Below are positions 37,517 to 49,707 of a stretch of DNA of 64,000 nucleotides, in pieces. How positions within the stretch are numbered: position 1 is the stretch's first letter; every line of letters starts with the position of its first letter. The notes under the pieces are model-generated. The model searched no databases. It was not told the origin of the DNA and saw nothing but the letters and a program-made list of their open reading frames with translations. The position numbers were made by a program, and so were the translations under genes. The stretch is from assembly GCA_963920765.1 (NCBI GenBank), contig OY987248.1, positions 1,183,001-1,247,000 of the forward strand. The letters are read 5' to 3'. Source of the DNA: Ulota crispa. Taxonomy: Eukaryota; Streptophyta; Bryopsida; Orthotrichales; Orthotrichaceae.

Positions 37517-37747
37517 CCCCTTGAACGTCTGAGCATGCCGCTATGACCAATATAATACAAGGTGTTTTTCTTGCTTTTGAAATAGATTCACACCTTTATT
37601 ACATTTTAGATCAACATTGAAGTTGGAGAATAGATCAAAATGGTTCTAGTGAACTACTTGAGATCCCAAATTAAAACTTCTTATCATTTGGTAGCAAATG
37701 TTAATTATATGGGAGAGTATATATTATGCCCTATGGTCATTTAAGGG
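37517..37747. mobile_element. TTAA MITE, family B copy 4 (231 bp)
   Basis: Right end TTTAAGGG before TTAA at 37748-37751. Left end CCCCTTGAACGTCTGAGC, whose flanking TTAA has decayed. The interior matches copy 2. From 37752 to 38721 no gene is seen. Confidence 0.65.
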
Positions 37748-38725
37748 TTAAATGGTTAGGTTTGGGTTCGTTTACCATACCATACCTTACTAGCAGCTTT
37801 GGCAAAAATTAATTCTTAAACCACTTGCCTAATTTTTCTCATAAATATGGACATTTATTGCTAAAATTTTATTAAATGATTTTCAAATAGTGCTGAATTT
37901 TTTTTTAAATTAACAAAATGGTGCTAAAGTAAGAATCAAAACAATATCAAATAATTTTTGTAATTGTATTGACTCACAAAGATCACAATATCAAATTTGA
38001 GCTCAAAGTTGCAAAATTATGTAATACATGTGCTTCCAACTCATTATTTTCAACCACTCTAAATATACATGGAAGAATTATTTGCTTGATAATTTTCATT
38101 TTATTGAGACATATTCTCACAAAAGAAAATGAACTCTCATACAAGAACACAAGCAAAAAACTTAGTTTACAAATCTAAGAGGCGTGAAGGCAACATGAGA
38201 AATTAACAACTATCATTAATTTAATGAATGCCATCTTATTAGTGAATACTAAAATGAAGGTCATTTCAAGTTGTTGATCATATCAATTATATACAATGGC
38301 TAACTAACTTATCTCTGGTATTTGATTGGAAGGAATGCCTAAATATCTATATATATGTATTTTTTGAGAATGACTATTTTTTTAAAACTATATTTGCAAG
38401 TGCCTAAACTTGCTTTCTTACTCTAGCTAATTATGTACAATAGTTGGGTGACAAAAATTGGGAAATCTTAGCCCAACACCTAACTTTAGTGATCCTAAAT
38501 ATGATTTTTACTTTTAGCTCATGTGAATATAAACATTGCTAAAATTCAAAATTTTCAAACTTAACACTCTTAGTTTCACAAGTTTTTTTGTTGCATAAGT
38601 TTTTTGGGAGCAATCCTATGAAATTTGGAGAGATAAAAGTCACCTCCCCATTTCCCAATCTTTTTGTCCCCCCACTATACATTGCCCCTCATTAAGTTTA
38701 CATTCATACCCATTTTTCTATTTAA

Positions 38726-39086
38726 CCCTTAAAGGATTGACCCTAAACCCGTGGCTCAAACCCAGGAGAGTGTGCACTGTTTTCATGGGCAGTGAATTGC
38801 CTATGGCATGTGTTCAAGAGAGATAATATTCTCCTCAAAAGAAGGAATAGTCAATAGTGTATCCTGCCCTTACAAAAAGGGCAGCAGGGACCTTGTACAT
38901 CTCTTTACAAATTGGTGTTTTAAAAAATATGAAGGCATTGAAAGCATTAATTTTTGGCATTTAGTGATGTGGCACATCTCTCTGACCACTTTCAAGAAAA
39001 AAAAATTGAAAAAAAAACTTTTTCCACCTTTGGGGTGTGTTTTTGGCATTGAAAGGACAATTTTTGTCCTCTTGGTCGGTTAGGGA
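38726..39086. mobile_element. TTAA-flanked MITE (361 bp)
   Basis: Left end CCCTTAAAGGATTGACC after TTAA at 38722-38725; right end GGTCGGTTAGGGA before TTAA at 39087-39090. The interior is not shared with the other families. A 91-codon frame inside is a by-product. Confidence 0.55.
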
Positions 39087-39108
39087 TTAAAAAACTATGT
39101 AAAAGGTA

Positions 39109-39864
39109 GAGTATAATAGTTGAATAATTTTGCTTTGTATTGTGATTTTTTGATTCTCATGCAGTCTCAATCAAGCACATCAAATTTTAGTTCCAAAAAA
39201 TTAAATACCCATTTTTGGTGAATTGTTTCATATTAAAATTCATAGTTTTACATGAAAATTGATTGAAGAAAGAGATTTAATTGTATGCGTATGTAAGGAA
39301 CATCCACATGTACCTTTCATGTTAAAACAAATAGCATTAAGTAACAAACCCATGATCTACAAGGATATCAATGCGAAATCAACGTGGGGTGTGGTAGAAC
39401 CAAAGTTTGTAAAATATTAGATATCTTTATATTCTAACTAGTTTTTTTGGCTAAGTAAATACATTTTGATACTCAAAGGTACAAATGTAATCATGGTGTA
39501 TGAGTCAAATAGCAAAATATGATTTTCATAAAAAAATATCTAATATTTTATGAATTTTGGTTCTACCACACCTAAGGTTGATTTTGCATTGATTTCCTTG
39601 TAGATCATGGTTTTGTTACTCAATGCTATTTGTTTTAACAAGAAAGGTACATATGGATATTTCTCACATACCCATGCAATCAAATCTCAAAAATTCATCA
39701 CCAATTTTCTTCAATCAATTTTCTTGTAAAATTATGAATTTTAACATGAAACAATTCACCAAAAATAAGTATTTAATTTTTTGGAACTAAAATTTGATAT
39801 GCTTGATTGAGACCACATGAAAATTAGAAACCATAATGCAAAGCAAAAAAAACTCAAATTATAC
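39109..39864. mobile_element. Foldback element with about 320-bp arms
   Basis: The left arm (39109 to about 39425) and the right arm (about 39535 to 39864) are inverted complements ('gatctacaaggatatcaatg' against 'cattgatttccttgtagatc'), separated by about 110 bp. The arms extend to tips AGTATAATAG and AATTATACT. No coding capacity is seen. Confidence 0.75.
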
Positions 39865-39942
39865 TCTATCTTTTATAGAGTTTTTTAAACAACAAAATGA
39901 GCTTGAACGTAAACTTACTGAGGGTACCGTACTAAACATGGT

Positions 39943-40508
39943 GAGGTCTGTCTATAATGGTTTTTGTATCATCTACGGTAGTGCAAATCCCATGATGAAA
40001 CAACACCCATGTGTTTTAGAAATGATTTGTTTTGGTATGGAGTTGTCCTACAGGAAGGTGTCAGCATAAATCAAATGTAAATTTTCCAAATGGCCGGACA
40101 GTTGCGCAGCAATGGTCATTTTGAAGCATTGGGGCAGTCGGGAAACCAATGTTTCTGTGTCAAAGAAATCTACGCAGATTTGGTCCCTGAGATTTATTCA
40201 ATTTTCCCTAAGTAGCTGACCTAGCTAGTGTCAAAAAGTTTTACTCGAGTCAAGATTCAGAGTCTCTATTGATACCAATATCTATTTTATTCATACATCG
40301 GTAATAAGTTACATCTATCATCATACACGAGCAAATTTCTCCAAGGGCTAGTTGTAACGTAGTATCACTTATGCTCTCTCAAGCAAAAAAGGCTGGTATA
40401 CATCTGAGATACAAGACTGAACTGGTATGTGAAAAAAGCCTTGAAAAAAGTTGTTTCATATACACGCTGCCTTTGGTTCATCGTTTGAGGTGTTGAAACC
40501 AGGTCTGA
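39943..40508. repeat. Family M repeat copy 1 (about 570 bp)
   Basis: Begins 'gaggtctgtctataatggtt' and includes 'aattttccaaatggccggac' and 'tcattttgaagcattgg'. It matches 49708-50241 plus 51029 onward in the same orientation. Copy 1 is interrupted near its end by the family C element at 40513. Confidence 0.75.
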
Positions 40509-40512
40509 TTAA

Positions 40513-41416
40513 CCCCTATAGGACCAAGCAAAGTTTTCACCAAAAACTCTTCAAAACTGCCATTTTTAGAGCATCAACCAATTTTGAAAACAAAAACATT
40601 TTTATACATATAAGATCGTAGGATCTTGTAGAAGGATAATTTTAGAATTTGTGGAAAAATTTCAGAGTTTTCCACCACGTGGATTGGAAGTTAGAATGGT
40701 TTGAATATTCAAAAACGTTTTGTGAAAAATCGGGCAGCTACCGTTTAGAAAGTGAAATTCCTAAGGAAAAAAGGCCATGTGGGTGGTGCTTTTCTAAATT
40801 CCTTACTCCACCTAGGTAAGGTACATGTCAAAAAAATTTCAAATCATTTGGAGTTGTATAACATATGGAAAAAAATTAGTAAGTATAAAGAAGTAAAGAA
40901 CGATTCAAAACACTAAATTGTTAAGAATTTAATTATGGAAATGAAAACTGCCAATCACAATGGTCACAGTGTTGTCATAAACAATATTCATCCTTTGGTT
41001 TTGTTTTTTTTCCCAAATAATGAAAATTGAGTAAAATAAAGGACTTCAAAGCTTATTTTGGAGTAGAGAATCCATAACTGCCCGCAAACTAATAATCCTC
41101 ATAAGTTTCATTTTGTTGATCCAAACGGAATGATGTGAAGCTTCCTACATTCACATAAATCTCCTAAACCAATTTAAAAAATTTGATTTTGAAAAAGGTG
41201 ATTTTAAAAAATCTGCCCAAGCTGCCTGACGAACGTAAAAAACAACATATTAGGCCATAATTTTTTACTTATAATCATGAGATTTAGTGCATATGAAAGA
41301 TAAACCTCGTCCCCACATTTTATTAAAATTTTAGCCTAAAATATGAAAAGCTCCAATCACAGGTACCTGCCCAAAATTGCTATGTTTCTAAAAAAGGGGG
41401 TCAGGTCCTTTAGGGG
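40513..41416. mobile_element. TTAA-flanked MITE, family C1 copy 1 (904 bp)
   Basis: Left end CCCCTATAGGACCAAGC after TTAA at 40509-40512; right end GGTCCTTTAGGGG before TTAA at 41417-41420. The interior ('tcaccaaaa', 'caaaactgccattt') is shared with the 920-bp copy at 61211. It is among the largest of the TTAA elements, yet no transposase frame is visible. Confidence 0.8.
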
Positions 41417-41510
41417 TTAATTAGGTTGTCATTCTAGAATCAATGCCAAAGCTCTTTGGACATTTAGCTCCATATGAATCATGGTCTGCTACAGAATGAC
41501 CTACACTAAA

Positions 41511-41790
41511 TAGTGTATTTATTTGTCCTCAACAATGAGGTTGCTTATCTTGGAAAGTTACCTTATGACTCATGGCCTAGTTACTTGGAAGCGCATGCAA
41601 CTTTCTAGATATTCATATTCCACATAATTTACTACTTGGACAGTTTGTTTTTTCACAACTTAACAAGCCTTTTAAAAATTGATTGTTATAGTAATTATTG
41701 AAGAAAACTACTGTAGTACCAGTAAGTATTTATAGAGTGTCGAATGCTAAAAATTAGCGTGGGGTAATCTAAATGCACTATTTAGTGTAG
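41511..41790. mobile_element. MITE family E copy 4, complete (280 bp)
   Basis: Tips CTACACTAAATAGTGTATTT and ATGCACTATTTAGTGTAG, with the same core as the 5.2-5.8 kb copies ('ttatgactcatggcctag', 'cttggaagcgcatgcaac'). The 41791-42383 stretch that follows holds no gene I can support. Confidence 0.75.
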
Positions 41791-42387
41791 AGTCCAGCTT
41801 GTACAAGAAGCAGCATGGTCATCATGCGGTGTTTTTGATCCCATTTGTCATTGATCCGTTTCTGTATGGAAGCAACCAGTCTCAGGGCAAAGACAATTCT
41901 AATTAGAAATGGACATAAGAGGGGTTAAAAGCTGGGTGGATTTCTTAGCAAAATCTGTTTTTATCTCCATCCCTTTTTTTGCAAGAGAATCCTCCTTTTT
42001 AATGGGAGGTCTCAAGGTTAATATCTTATCTTTTACCATGATTTCTCAGTAACTCAAGAAAACCCATGCGTGCACTTTCCTAGCCCTGCACCTGCACCTC
42101 ACTAGGTGCAGATATTTTTTTGGTTTTCTCATGAGAAAATGCAATAATTTTGCATGGTATACCCTCGGTTTGTTTTCCTGTGCATCAAAAACATTATGTT
42201 CCCCTGAGGTTTGAAACCCCCTGGTAACCATTGAGGTGCAATCCTAAGCTTTCTCTCTAAACTGTGCTCCATGTGAAATGAAATCCCGCATCTTGTCCGA
42301 ACACTCTCACTCTCGAATAAGGTTTTCAGAACCCAACTCCAACTCTTCTGGATGCGTAGCCAAAACGTGATGGCATGACACCTTTAA

Positions 42388-42619
42388 CCCTTAAGGACCG
42401 AGCTACTATAATACATACTATGTAGGTTGCTAGATAACTGGCATTTGCTACCAACAAAAAGTTTTCATTTGGGATCTTGACTACCTCAATAGAACAACAT
42501 TGATTTATATTTTAACTCTTTGTTGATTTCAAATGTAATAAAGGTGTGGATGCATTCCAAATACAAGAAAAACATCTTGTATCATATTGGTCGCAAAGGG
42601 CTGCTCAGTCGTTCAAGGG
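42388..42619. mobile_element. TTAA MITE, family B copy 5 (232 bp)
   Basis: Left end CCCTTAAGGACCGAGC after TTAA at 42384-42387; right end GTCGTTCAAGGG before TTAA at 42620-42623. It is the best-preserved member of family B. Confidence 0.85.
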
Positions 42620-42637
42620 TTAATCCAAGAAACCCAT

Positions 42638-44310
42638 TAAGGTAGTATGCTCAAAATTTGCCACTTCAAGGGTTAGTTGGCTTTTCTTGGGCTTCCCAAG
42701 ACAAGAAGATTTTTTGCCTAATTCACAGACAAAGATAAATAGGTGTCACATGTAGCACCATTTTTTTCATATTGTTTGAAGCATTATTAAATTGTTGATG
42801 AATTTTCAAAGTTTTTTGTAGTAGACATCTATTTGTGACTTGTAGGTCTCCCATAAACCGTCCCATTGCAACTTGTAAAGAGACAAGTGAAATCAAGGAG
42901 TTTGATTGACTCTTGCAATAAAACACACCTTTCTTTTTATCCACTCAATGGCTAGAAAGTGTTCATTTAAGAACCTATGCATTTCTGAGGTAATTGTAGG
43001 GACGTTTTAGGTGAGAGGGTGCAATTTGAGCATACAGCTTAGGGGTAGACACACCTTTGGATGGCAAGTGACTGAAGAGGTAGGCCATTTTTTCTTTCTT
43101 CCTACTCATGATAAGGTAGGTAGCTCAAATTGCGTCCCTTCTCATGGAAATTGTCCCATAGGTAGCTCAAGAATGAATATAAGGTGCTTCTTGAATGGAC
43201 CCTCTTTAATCATAAAAAAAAGGTGTATATTAGTGCAAGAGCCAATCATATTCCTTGATTTCACCTCATCTCTCTACAAGTTGTAGGGAACGGTTTATGG
43301 GAGACTTAGAATCACAAAGAGGTGCCTATTAAATAAAACTTTGAAAATTCATCGACAATTCAATAATGCTTCAAAAAATATGAAAAAAATTGTGTTACAT
43401 TCGACATCCATTTATCTTTGTTTGGAAATTAAAGAGAAATCTTCTTGTCTCAAAATGCTCATAGAAAGACAGATCATCCCATAAAGTGTTGCTTTTTGAG
43501 CTAAGGTAGAGGTTTGTAAAAGCAACCCAAGTGACCCTTTCATATGAACTGATGAACCCTCCCATAGGTTGTTCAAGAATGATTATGAAGTGGTCCTTGA
43601 ATGGACCTCTTCAAGTCATAAAAAAAATGTGCATTCTATTGCAAGAGCCAATCATATTTCTTGGTTTCACCTTTATCTCTATATATAATAGAATACGGTT
43701 CTATCAGTTATCAGTTAGTTAGGGTCGGGCATGACTAGGAGAGGGTTGGCATGACTAGGATCAAAAAGTTATAAATGGAATAAAGCAAACTCACCTATGG
43801 CTTCACTAGATGTTAACAATAGGTCAATGGCACTTGCACCACAACATTCTCTCAGCCAAAAGAGGGCATGGGAATAGGGGCACGAGGATAAGGGGGGCAC
43901 GGGGATAGGGGGGGCACGGGGATAGGGGGCACGGGGATAGGGGGCACGGGGATAGGGGGCACAGGGATAGGGGGGCACGGGGATAGGGGGCACAAGGATA
44001 GGGGGACACGAGGATAGTGGACACAAGAATAAGAGGTGGGGGGCATAATCCTCTCAATACAATGGGTAGTTACTAATCGCTTCATAAATTGCAAGAGGAT
44101 GGTTTACGGGAGACTTAGAATCACAACAATTAAATGTTTACTACAAAATACTTTGAAATTTTATCAACAATTCAATATCACATCAAAAAATGTGAAAAAA
44201 TTTGTATTACATTTGGCATCCATTTCTCTTTGACTGAAAACCAGACAAAAAAATCTCCTTGTCTTGAATAGCCCATGAAAATCCAGAACTATTCTAAAAG
44301 TGACAGTTAA
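42638..44310. repeat. Cluster of family H repeats, one split by an insertion
   Basis: The H unit contains 'gcaagagccaatcatattcc', 'gggagacttagaatcaca' and 'caataatgcttcaaaaaata'. One copy is inverted (about 42638-42960), one direct (about 43141-43510), and a third (43545-43684 plus about 44090-44290) is split by a roughly 400-bp insertion that carries the G-rich array. Tips resemble AAGGTAG, like family D. Another copy lies at 50.2-51.0 kb. No gene is seen here. Confidence 0.65.
43863..44035. repeat. G-rich 15-bp minisatellite, about 12 units
   Basis: Units are variants of GGGGATAGGGGGCAC on the plus strand. Runs of four to five G separated by three bases satisfy the usual G-quadruplex pattern. 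Proline-rich frames on the minus strand are artefacts of the repeat. Confidence 0.85.
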
Positions 44311-44427
44311 GAGCACCCTACCTTACTTCCCTTGAGCGTGAGTTTCACGGCCATAGCCTTGTCTCACCCCTCGCCCAGGGTTTATGGTTCTATAAGAAGT
44401 ACCGGATGCGTGGCGGTGTTTGTGCAG

Positions 44428-46975
44428 GACCTGACAGCGAACTTGGATCAGTTGACGGCGTATCTGAAGAAGTCCTGCGACCTGAAGTCTGAGGGATTAT
44501 TATGGTGGAGGAGAAGGAAAGGATGAACAAGCAGGTGGTGGAGGAATTGGTGAAGACGGTGGATCAAAAGAACAACAAGACCGTGGATCGGAAGAACGAC
44601 ATGGTGGCAGCCTCCCGGCACCAGCTTGTGGTTCTGCACAAGCGAGGTAGATGGAGTGGTGATGTTTTTTTGGACAATAGGTGTTTCCACCCCCCAAGCT
44701 TGTGCTTTTGTTTTGGAGCAAAGGTTCACCTTGGGAGGAACTCAGGTGTTCACAATTGTTATATGAGGCACTGCAGATTTGGAAGCAATGCAGCTGCAAG
44801 TGCAAGCCAAAGAAGCCACGCACAACGAGAGAATGCTGGCTCAGCAGAGGGCACTGACAAAGAAGTTGCGGGGGCTTGAAGACCGGCATCAGGCAGTGAA
44901 GGATGCAGAGCAAGATGTAAGTGTACTCTCGAAGTTTGGTTGTACCTCTGACTTTGACTGTTGGCAATTTGCAAATTTGTGTTGGTTGTGCTGGTTAGAA
45001 GATGGTGGAGGATATGCTCTCCATGAGTGTTGTGTTGAGTTTGACCTTGCAAGAAGGACATGTGAGTGGTGCTGGATGTGCAAATTGGCGGTTGATAGCA
45101 CTGGTGTGGCAGACTGAGAAGCTGCGACAAGAGATCAGGAAGCAGCAGGAGGTGCATGCAGCTATGCAATATGAGCAGCAGGACGAGCAGAAGAGGATCA
45201 TCAAAAAGCACAAGGAGATTCATTGTTGTTTGTGTTTTTGTTGTAGGGTTTGTGACTGCCGTTCTGGAGGTTTGCTTTTTTCTCCGCGTTTTGCTTCATA
45301 CTTGCTGGAAGATGGGCATTGTGCTGGTAGTCTGACCTTGTGACAAGGAAGTGAATCGTTGAATTCAGAGCAAGCTCATCAGTGTGCTTACCCACTCATG
45401 AACTGGGCGACCAGTTTTGCAGTCACGTGAGGTCGCAACTTAGCGGAAGCACCGAAGCTCACGAGTGGTTTTGATGTATGTAGGATGGGATCAAGGCGTT
45501 GGAGATGGCTGTTCAGGATCAGAAGAGAAAGCTGATTGAAAGGCAGGAACTGGAGCTTCAGAAGCAGCATGTGCAGGAAATGTTGGACATCGAAAAGTCA
45601 AACGAAACGGACAAGGAGAGGAATGCGGAGCTGAAATCCGAGCAGGAAATGCTTGAAGACATGGTGAACTTCCTGTCTCAGAATGAACGAACGGCCAACA
45701 ACCTCCTTGAGGACGTGGGGGAAGTCGCCATGGATGTGAGCTGCTTCTGCTGCTCTCTCTTTGAAGGTGTTTCAGAATCCTTTGTTGAGTCAGCAGTTTC
45801 TGCTTTGTTGATTTCTCTGCCCAACTTATTCGCTCGCACCACTCTGTCCTTCATCAGGTTCTGGATAAGTATGAAGAGGAGATTCAACAGGTTCTGGATC
45901 CGTATGGAATCAATGGAAGAATTGGCAACAAGCTGATCGGATGGATTGACGAAGGGCCATGGGCGGCTGCTTGTCGGAATAAGTTCCAGTATCATCCAGA
46001 CGGATGGGAGCTGGTGTTGACCCAAATATTATCGGAGTGGAAATGTTGCATTTGGAAACCCAGCTATCAACCTTTCAAGATGCTGAGACTTGATCCGCGA
46101 GGAAACGAGTGGAAGGTAATTAGCAAAGCTGCTAATGTGGTGTGGACCATTGTAGCTGCTGGTATTTTCGTCATTTGAGGTGCATGTTGCCAAGTTAGAG
46201 GATAGTATGTCCTTTAGCATTTTGACATATGTTTGAGTGGATTTGGGAGATGTGTGGAGCCGCGGAGAGGTATTTGGTACAAGTATCCTGTTCTTCGAGG
46301 TTATGTGATGTTAAGTATGTACGAATATTTGCAATGCGATTTGTAAAGTTGGAGGTTGTTGACTACCAGAAGTGATAGTAGACAACCCCACTTGCATTTC
46401 AATTCCCAGTGGTCAGAAACCTCAACGAAGTCACGCTTTCACTATTTTATGACAAGTCCAATGAAGTGTGTCAATAAATGAGTAGCTGTCGATAACTGTG
46501 GATCAGGTCCCTAACAGTTTTAGTATCATGTATCTTGTTGGTGAATCTGATCTGTCTTGTCCGAATACATTCATCGTTTCTCTGAGTGTGTACAACATAT
46601 AAAGTGCGTATCGTGTTTGCAAATAATCACGGGATGACTTGGTGCTCTGGGCACCTTTGTGGGTACCCTCACTTTGAAGCTTACTGATAAGGGACTGCAA
46701 ATTGTATTGCAGCAAAGCAGAAACGAAGAGATGAGTTCATAAAGAAGTTGAAGGAGGATTTGGGAGCAGAGGTCATGCAGACTGTAGTAACGGCGCTATT
46801 GGAGATTCAAGAGTATGATGCGGATTGGCGTTGCCCAATAAAGGTGGCCTGGAACTTCGAGAAGAACGAGCGGGTTCAGCCGAAAGACCTTTTACTGTTC
46901 CTGAAGGAATCACTTGATGATGCCATGAGGAGGCTGGCCAAGACCAAGACGAAGCGCGCTCGAATCGGCCAATAG
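44428..46975 (+). pseudogene. 5'-truncated FDM/IDN2-like gene: coiled coil plus XH domain
   Basis: Homology to the minus-strand gene at 55-57.8 kb begins in its intron 2 (about 44340). Exons by comparison: 44428-44650 region, 44777-44916, 45113-45214, 45484-45735, 45858-46115 and 46718-46975. The zinc-finger and XS parts are absent. The first exon carries a +2 frameshift, leading to a stop at 44526. The exon ending near 45214 has lost its GT donor. The downstream exons are intact and encode coiled coil (QDQKRKLIERQELELQKQ) then the XH domain: NKLIGWIDEGPW, then DLGAEVMQTVVTALLEIQEY and PIKVAWNFEKNERVQPKDLL. The last exon needs the second AG of CAGCAAAG to keep frame. XH domains mediate dimerisation and binding in FDM/IDN2 proteins of RNA-directed DNA methylation. 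It is probably a pseudogene, although the 3' half could be expressed from a new start. Confidence 0.8.
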
Positions 46976-47392
46976 TTTGTCTTATGTTTTATTGGTGGAC
47001 ATTTTTGGTGCTGACAAACAGTTTCGTAATTGTTGACATCTGCTGAACGGAGTCAGAGCTGGCCACTTTTAGGATGAAAAACTTTTCAAAACACCCTCCG
47101 AAAGGGCTTTGTATGTATCGAGAATGGTTTCTGTTAAACTAGTCTGAAAATAGCTAGTTTCATGCAACAGTTGCTCTTTTTTCTCGCTTTTACTGTAAAT
47201 CTTCTGACATGAGAGGCAAGTTTTGGACAATGCACAAGCATCGCGTTGTCACGATCTCGTACCTACAACGGTGAGATCTCTCTGAACGACTCTCACAGGT
47301 TGCGTCTGGGACTTGGAAAGAAAGCCAGACTGTTTCGGGAGTGATTTCGGAAGTTTAGAGTGGATTTGAGTGTGTGAACATCATGTAACTTA

Positions 47393-48240
47393 AGGCAGCA
47401 ACTCTTATAAGCGTGAAACTAAGGATTTTAGAGTAACAAAAATCAATTGATGAACTTTGACAAAAGTATTCTTAAGTAAGAAAGAGGAAAATTTCGAAAA
47501 AAATATTCTTAAGCAGGCAAGAGGAAACCAGATATATTGGCATGGATTTCAAAGATATATTGGCATGGACTTCAAAGTTCCAACCAATTGCGAGTAGTTC
47601 ATGTAAGGCAGCAACTCCCACAAGCGTGAAACTAAGGATTTTAGTGTAACATTGTTAATTGATGAACTCTGGAAAAAATATTGTTAAGTAGGCAAGATGA
47701 ATCCAAATATATTGGCATGGATTTCAAAGAATATTGGCATGGATTCCAATGTTCCAATTGCAAGCATTTGTTCACAAAGATTCTTCAAAGTCCAAAATCA
47801 TTGAAAATGCATAGTTTTGTGTGGAGATGCATACTGAAGTCATAACAAATGCTTATTGAAGTCATCATTGTGTTCATACATTTGGAGTTCTAACTTGAAT
47901 AGTTACTTAAATAGTAAGATGGGGCACTCATAATTGTCATGAAGATGACAAAGTAAGATGCTTAGAGTAGTAAAATATTGTCTTCACCTCCCTTATTTAT
48001 TTACTCATGGTATTGCAAAACTATTTAACACCATTCAATGAACTTATTCCAAACCTATTGGCATTCAAATGGGATGCACTTGTCACCCACAACTATTATC
48101 TTGTCAATCAAAACCATTACTTTGTCACCCATATCCAACTTGTTTTTTGTATTTGTTAGTCATGGGACCAAAAAACACATGTATGGGTGCAAATGTAGGC
48201 CACTCCCATGGAGACCTCATGATTATGGGTGTTGCTACCT
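47393..48240. mobile_element. TA-flanked family D MITE with internal tandem duplication (848 bp)
   Basis: Tips AGGCAGCAACTCTTATAAGC and TTATGGGTGTTGCTACCT, flanked by TA (47391-47392, 48241-48242). The left tip and about 210 bp behind it are repeated in tandem from about 47603. The short stretch 46976-47390 after the XH gene holds no other gene. Confidence 0.65.
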
Positions 48241-48308
48241 TAGTGCTATGTTGACAAAGGCAATTGAATTTCTTCAAGTTTTCTTTGGTTGAGAGGGTGA
48301 ATGTATTA

Positions 48309-48937
48309 AGGTAGAAGCACCCAAAATCAATAGTGCACTTAACCCATTAAGGATTGGTCGACCAGTTTCTGGTCGATTTTGACTCTTTTTAGTTTGTAGA
48401 GAGAGCATGTCAAGGAATTTGATGACGTGGCAAAGGGGACAAGTCTAGGGAATTGGAAAGTGAAGAGTTTGGGACAATAACCAGGCCAATCTAAGGTGGC
48501 ATGTGGCTAGAGGGTTGAAAAAACTAAAGGAGTATTGGCTGAAAATACACCAATAAATGCAAAAAGATGGCCATAACAACTAAAGAGTGAGCACAGTTCA
48601 TGATGCATAATACTAAACCCTCCAAGATACTTTCATTTGTACGGTTAGATATGTAATAGACATCTGTATTCAATAACCCTAAAATTTGCTCCAAATGGCC
48701 ATACAAAAGATTGCCCACCCCTGAATTGACCATGGTCATTAAAGGGTTAATGGCATCACTCTATATATAGGCTGGTCACTCTAAAACCTAAATCTAGATG
48801 AACCATGTATAGCTTATTGTTTGTTGACCAAAAAGGATAAGCTAGTTATGAGGTACCAAGATTTAAGTTCTAAAATAACCACCATGTGTAAGGAGTGACG
48901 CCATTAGGTACACTACTAATATTGGGTGCTCCTACCT
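48309..48937. mobile_element. TA-flanked family D MITE with a TTAA element nested inside
   Basis: Outer tips AGGTAGAAGCACCC and GGGTGCTCCTACCT, with TA at 48307-48308 and 48938-48939. Removing the 404-bp inner element leaves a unit of about 225 bp. Confidence 0.7.
48343..48746. mobile_element. Nested TTAA-flanked MITE (404 bp)
   Basis: Ends CCCATTAAGGATTGGTC and GGTCATTAAAGGG lie between TTAA at 48339-48342 and 48747-48750, inside the family D element. This shows that TTAA elements were active after family D. Confidence 0.7.
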
Positions 48938-49093
48938 TAACCCATTACATTGTATTGAATATCAAACATTCAGGCTGTGTTACATTGGTTAACCATATTA
49001 TTGCATGTGACGCTATGGCATCAATTTACCAAATTCACACTATATGTAGTATTTATACCTTAGTGCAGGTTGAAGTATTTATGTATCATCCTA

Positions 49094-49407
49094 AGGTAGG
49101 AACACCCATAAGCGTCACTGTCCCCATAACCATCACCTCTAAAATCTTGAAAGATTTGTGGAAATGAATAGATATAACTACAAGGATGTACAACATGTGA
49201 ACATGAAATCTTGGAAGTGGTTATGGGTGCAATGGCAATTTGCTCTTTAAAAATTCACAACTTATTCTCAAAGTATCCAAATAATACATTCAAAAGGGCA
49301 AACTCAGTATTTTTTTGTTCCTAATAGGATCCTATAATTTGCTAGCCGTTTATTGATACTCATCATGTTGAAAACCCTTAGTTTGACGCTTATGGGTGCT
49401 CCTACCT
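49094..49407. mobile_element. TA-flanked family D MITE (314 bp)
   Basis: Tips AGGTAGGAACACCCATAAGC and GCTTATGGGTGCTCCTACCT pair almost perfectly. TA is on both sides (49092-49093, 49408-49409). It is closely related to the 311-bp copy at 52071, and is the reference copy for family D. Confidence 0.85.
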
Positions 49408-49707
49408 TAAGCTTCACAGAAACAACAAGTTTGTAGTGACAGTAATAAGATAAATCAGTGTTGTGGAAATTGCTCCAAGGCCCGTACCAAACAAAGATTA
49501 CGTAGTGCCACGCTTGTTAAGAAGCCTTGAGAAAAACAGTCCGAGTTCATCTTCCAGATATAGTAGCATGAAAGATGGACGTTTCAAAGGTGAGGGATCT
49601 TATACATGTTGCCAACTCATGCTCACACCAACTACTAAAGTAGTCCAAATAAGGATGTGAACGGAAAAGTTCCTGCTAGCAAAAGGGGTCAACATAGAAA
49701 ACGGGAT

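Noticed and set aside
43769-44094. Proline-rich proteins on the minus strand
   Set aside because: Three overlapping frames of the G-rich 15-bp minisatellite; no conserved sequence outside the repeat.
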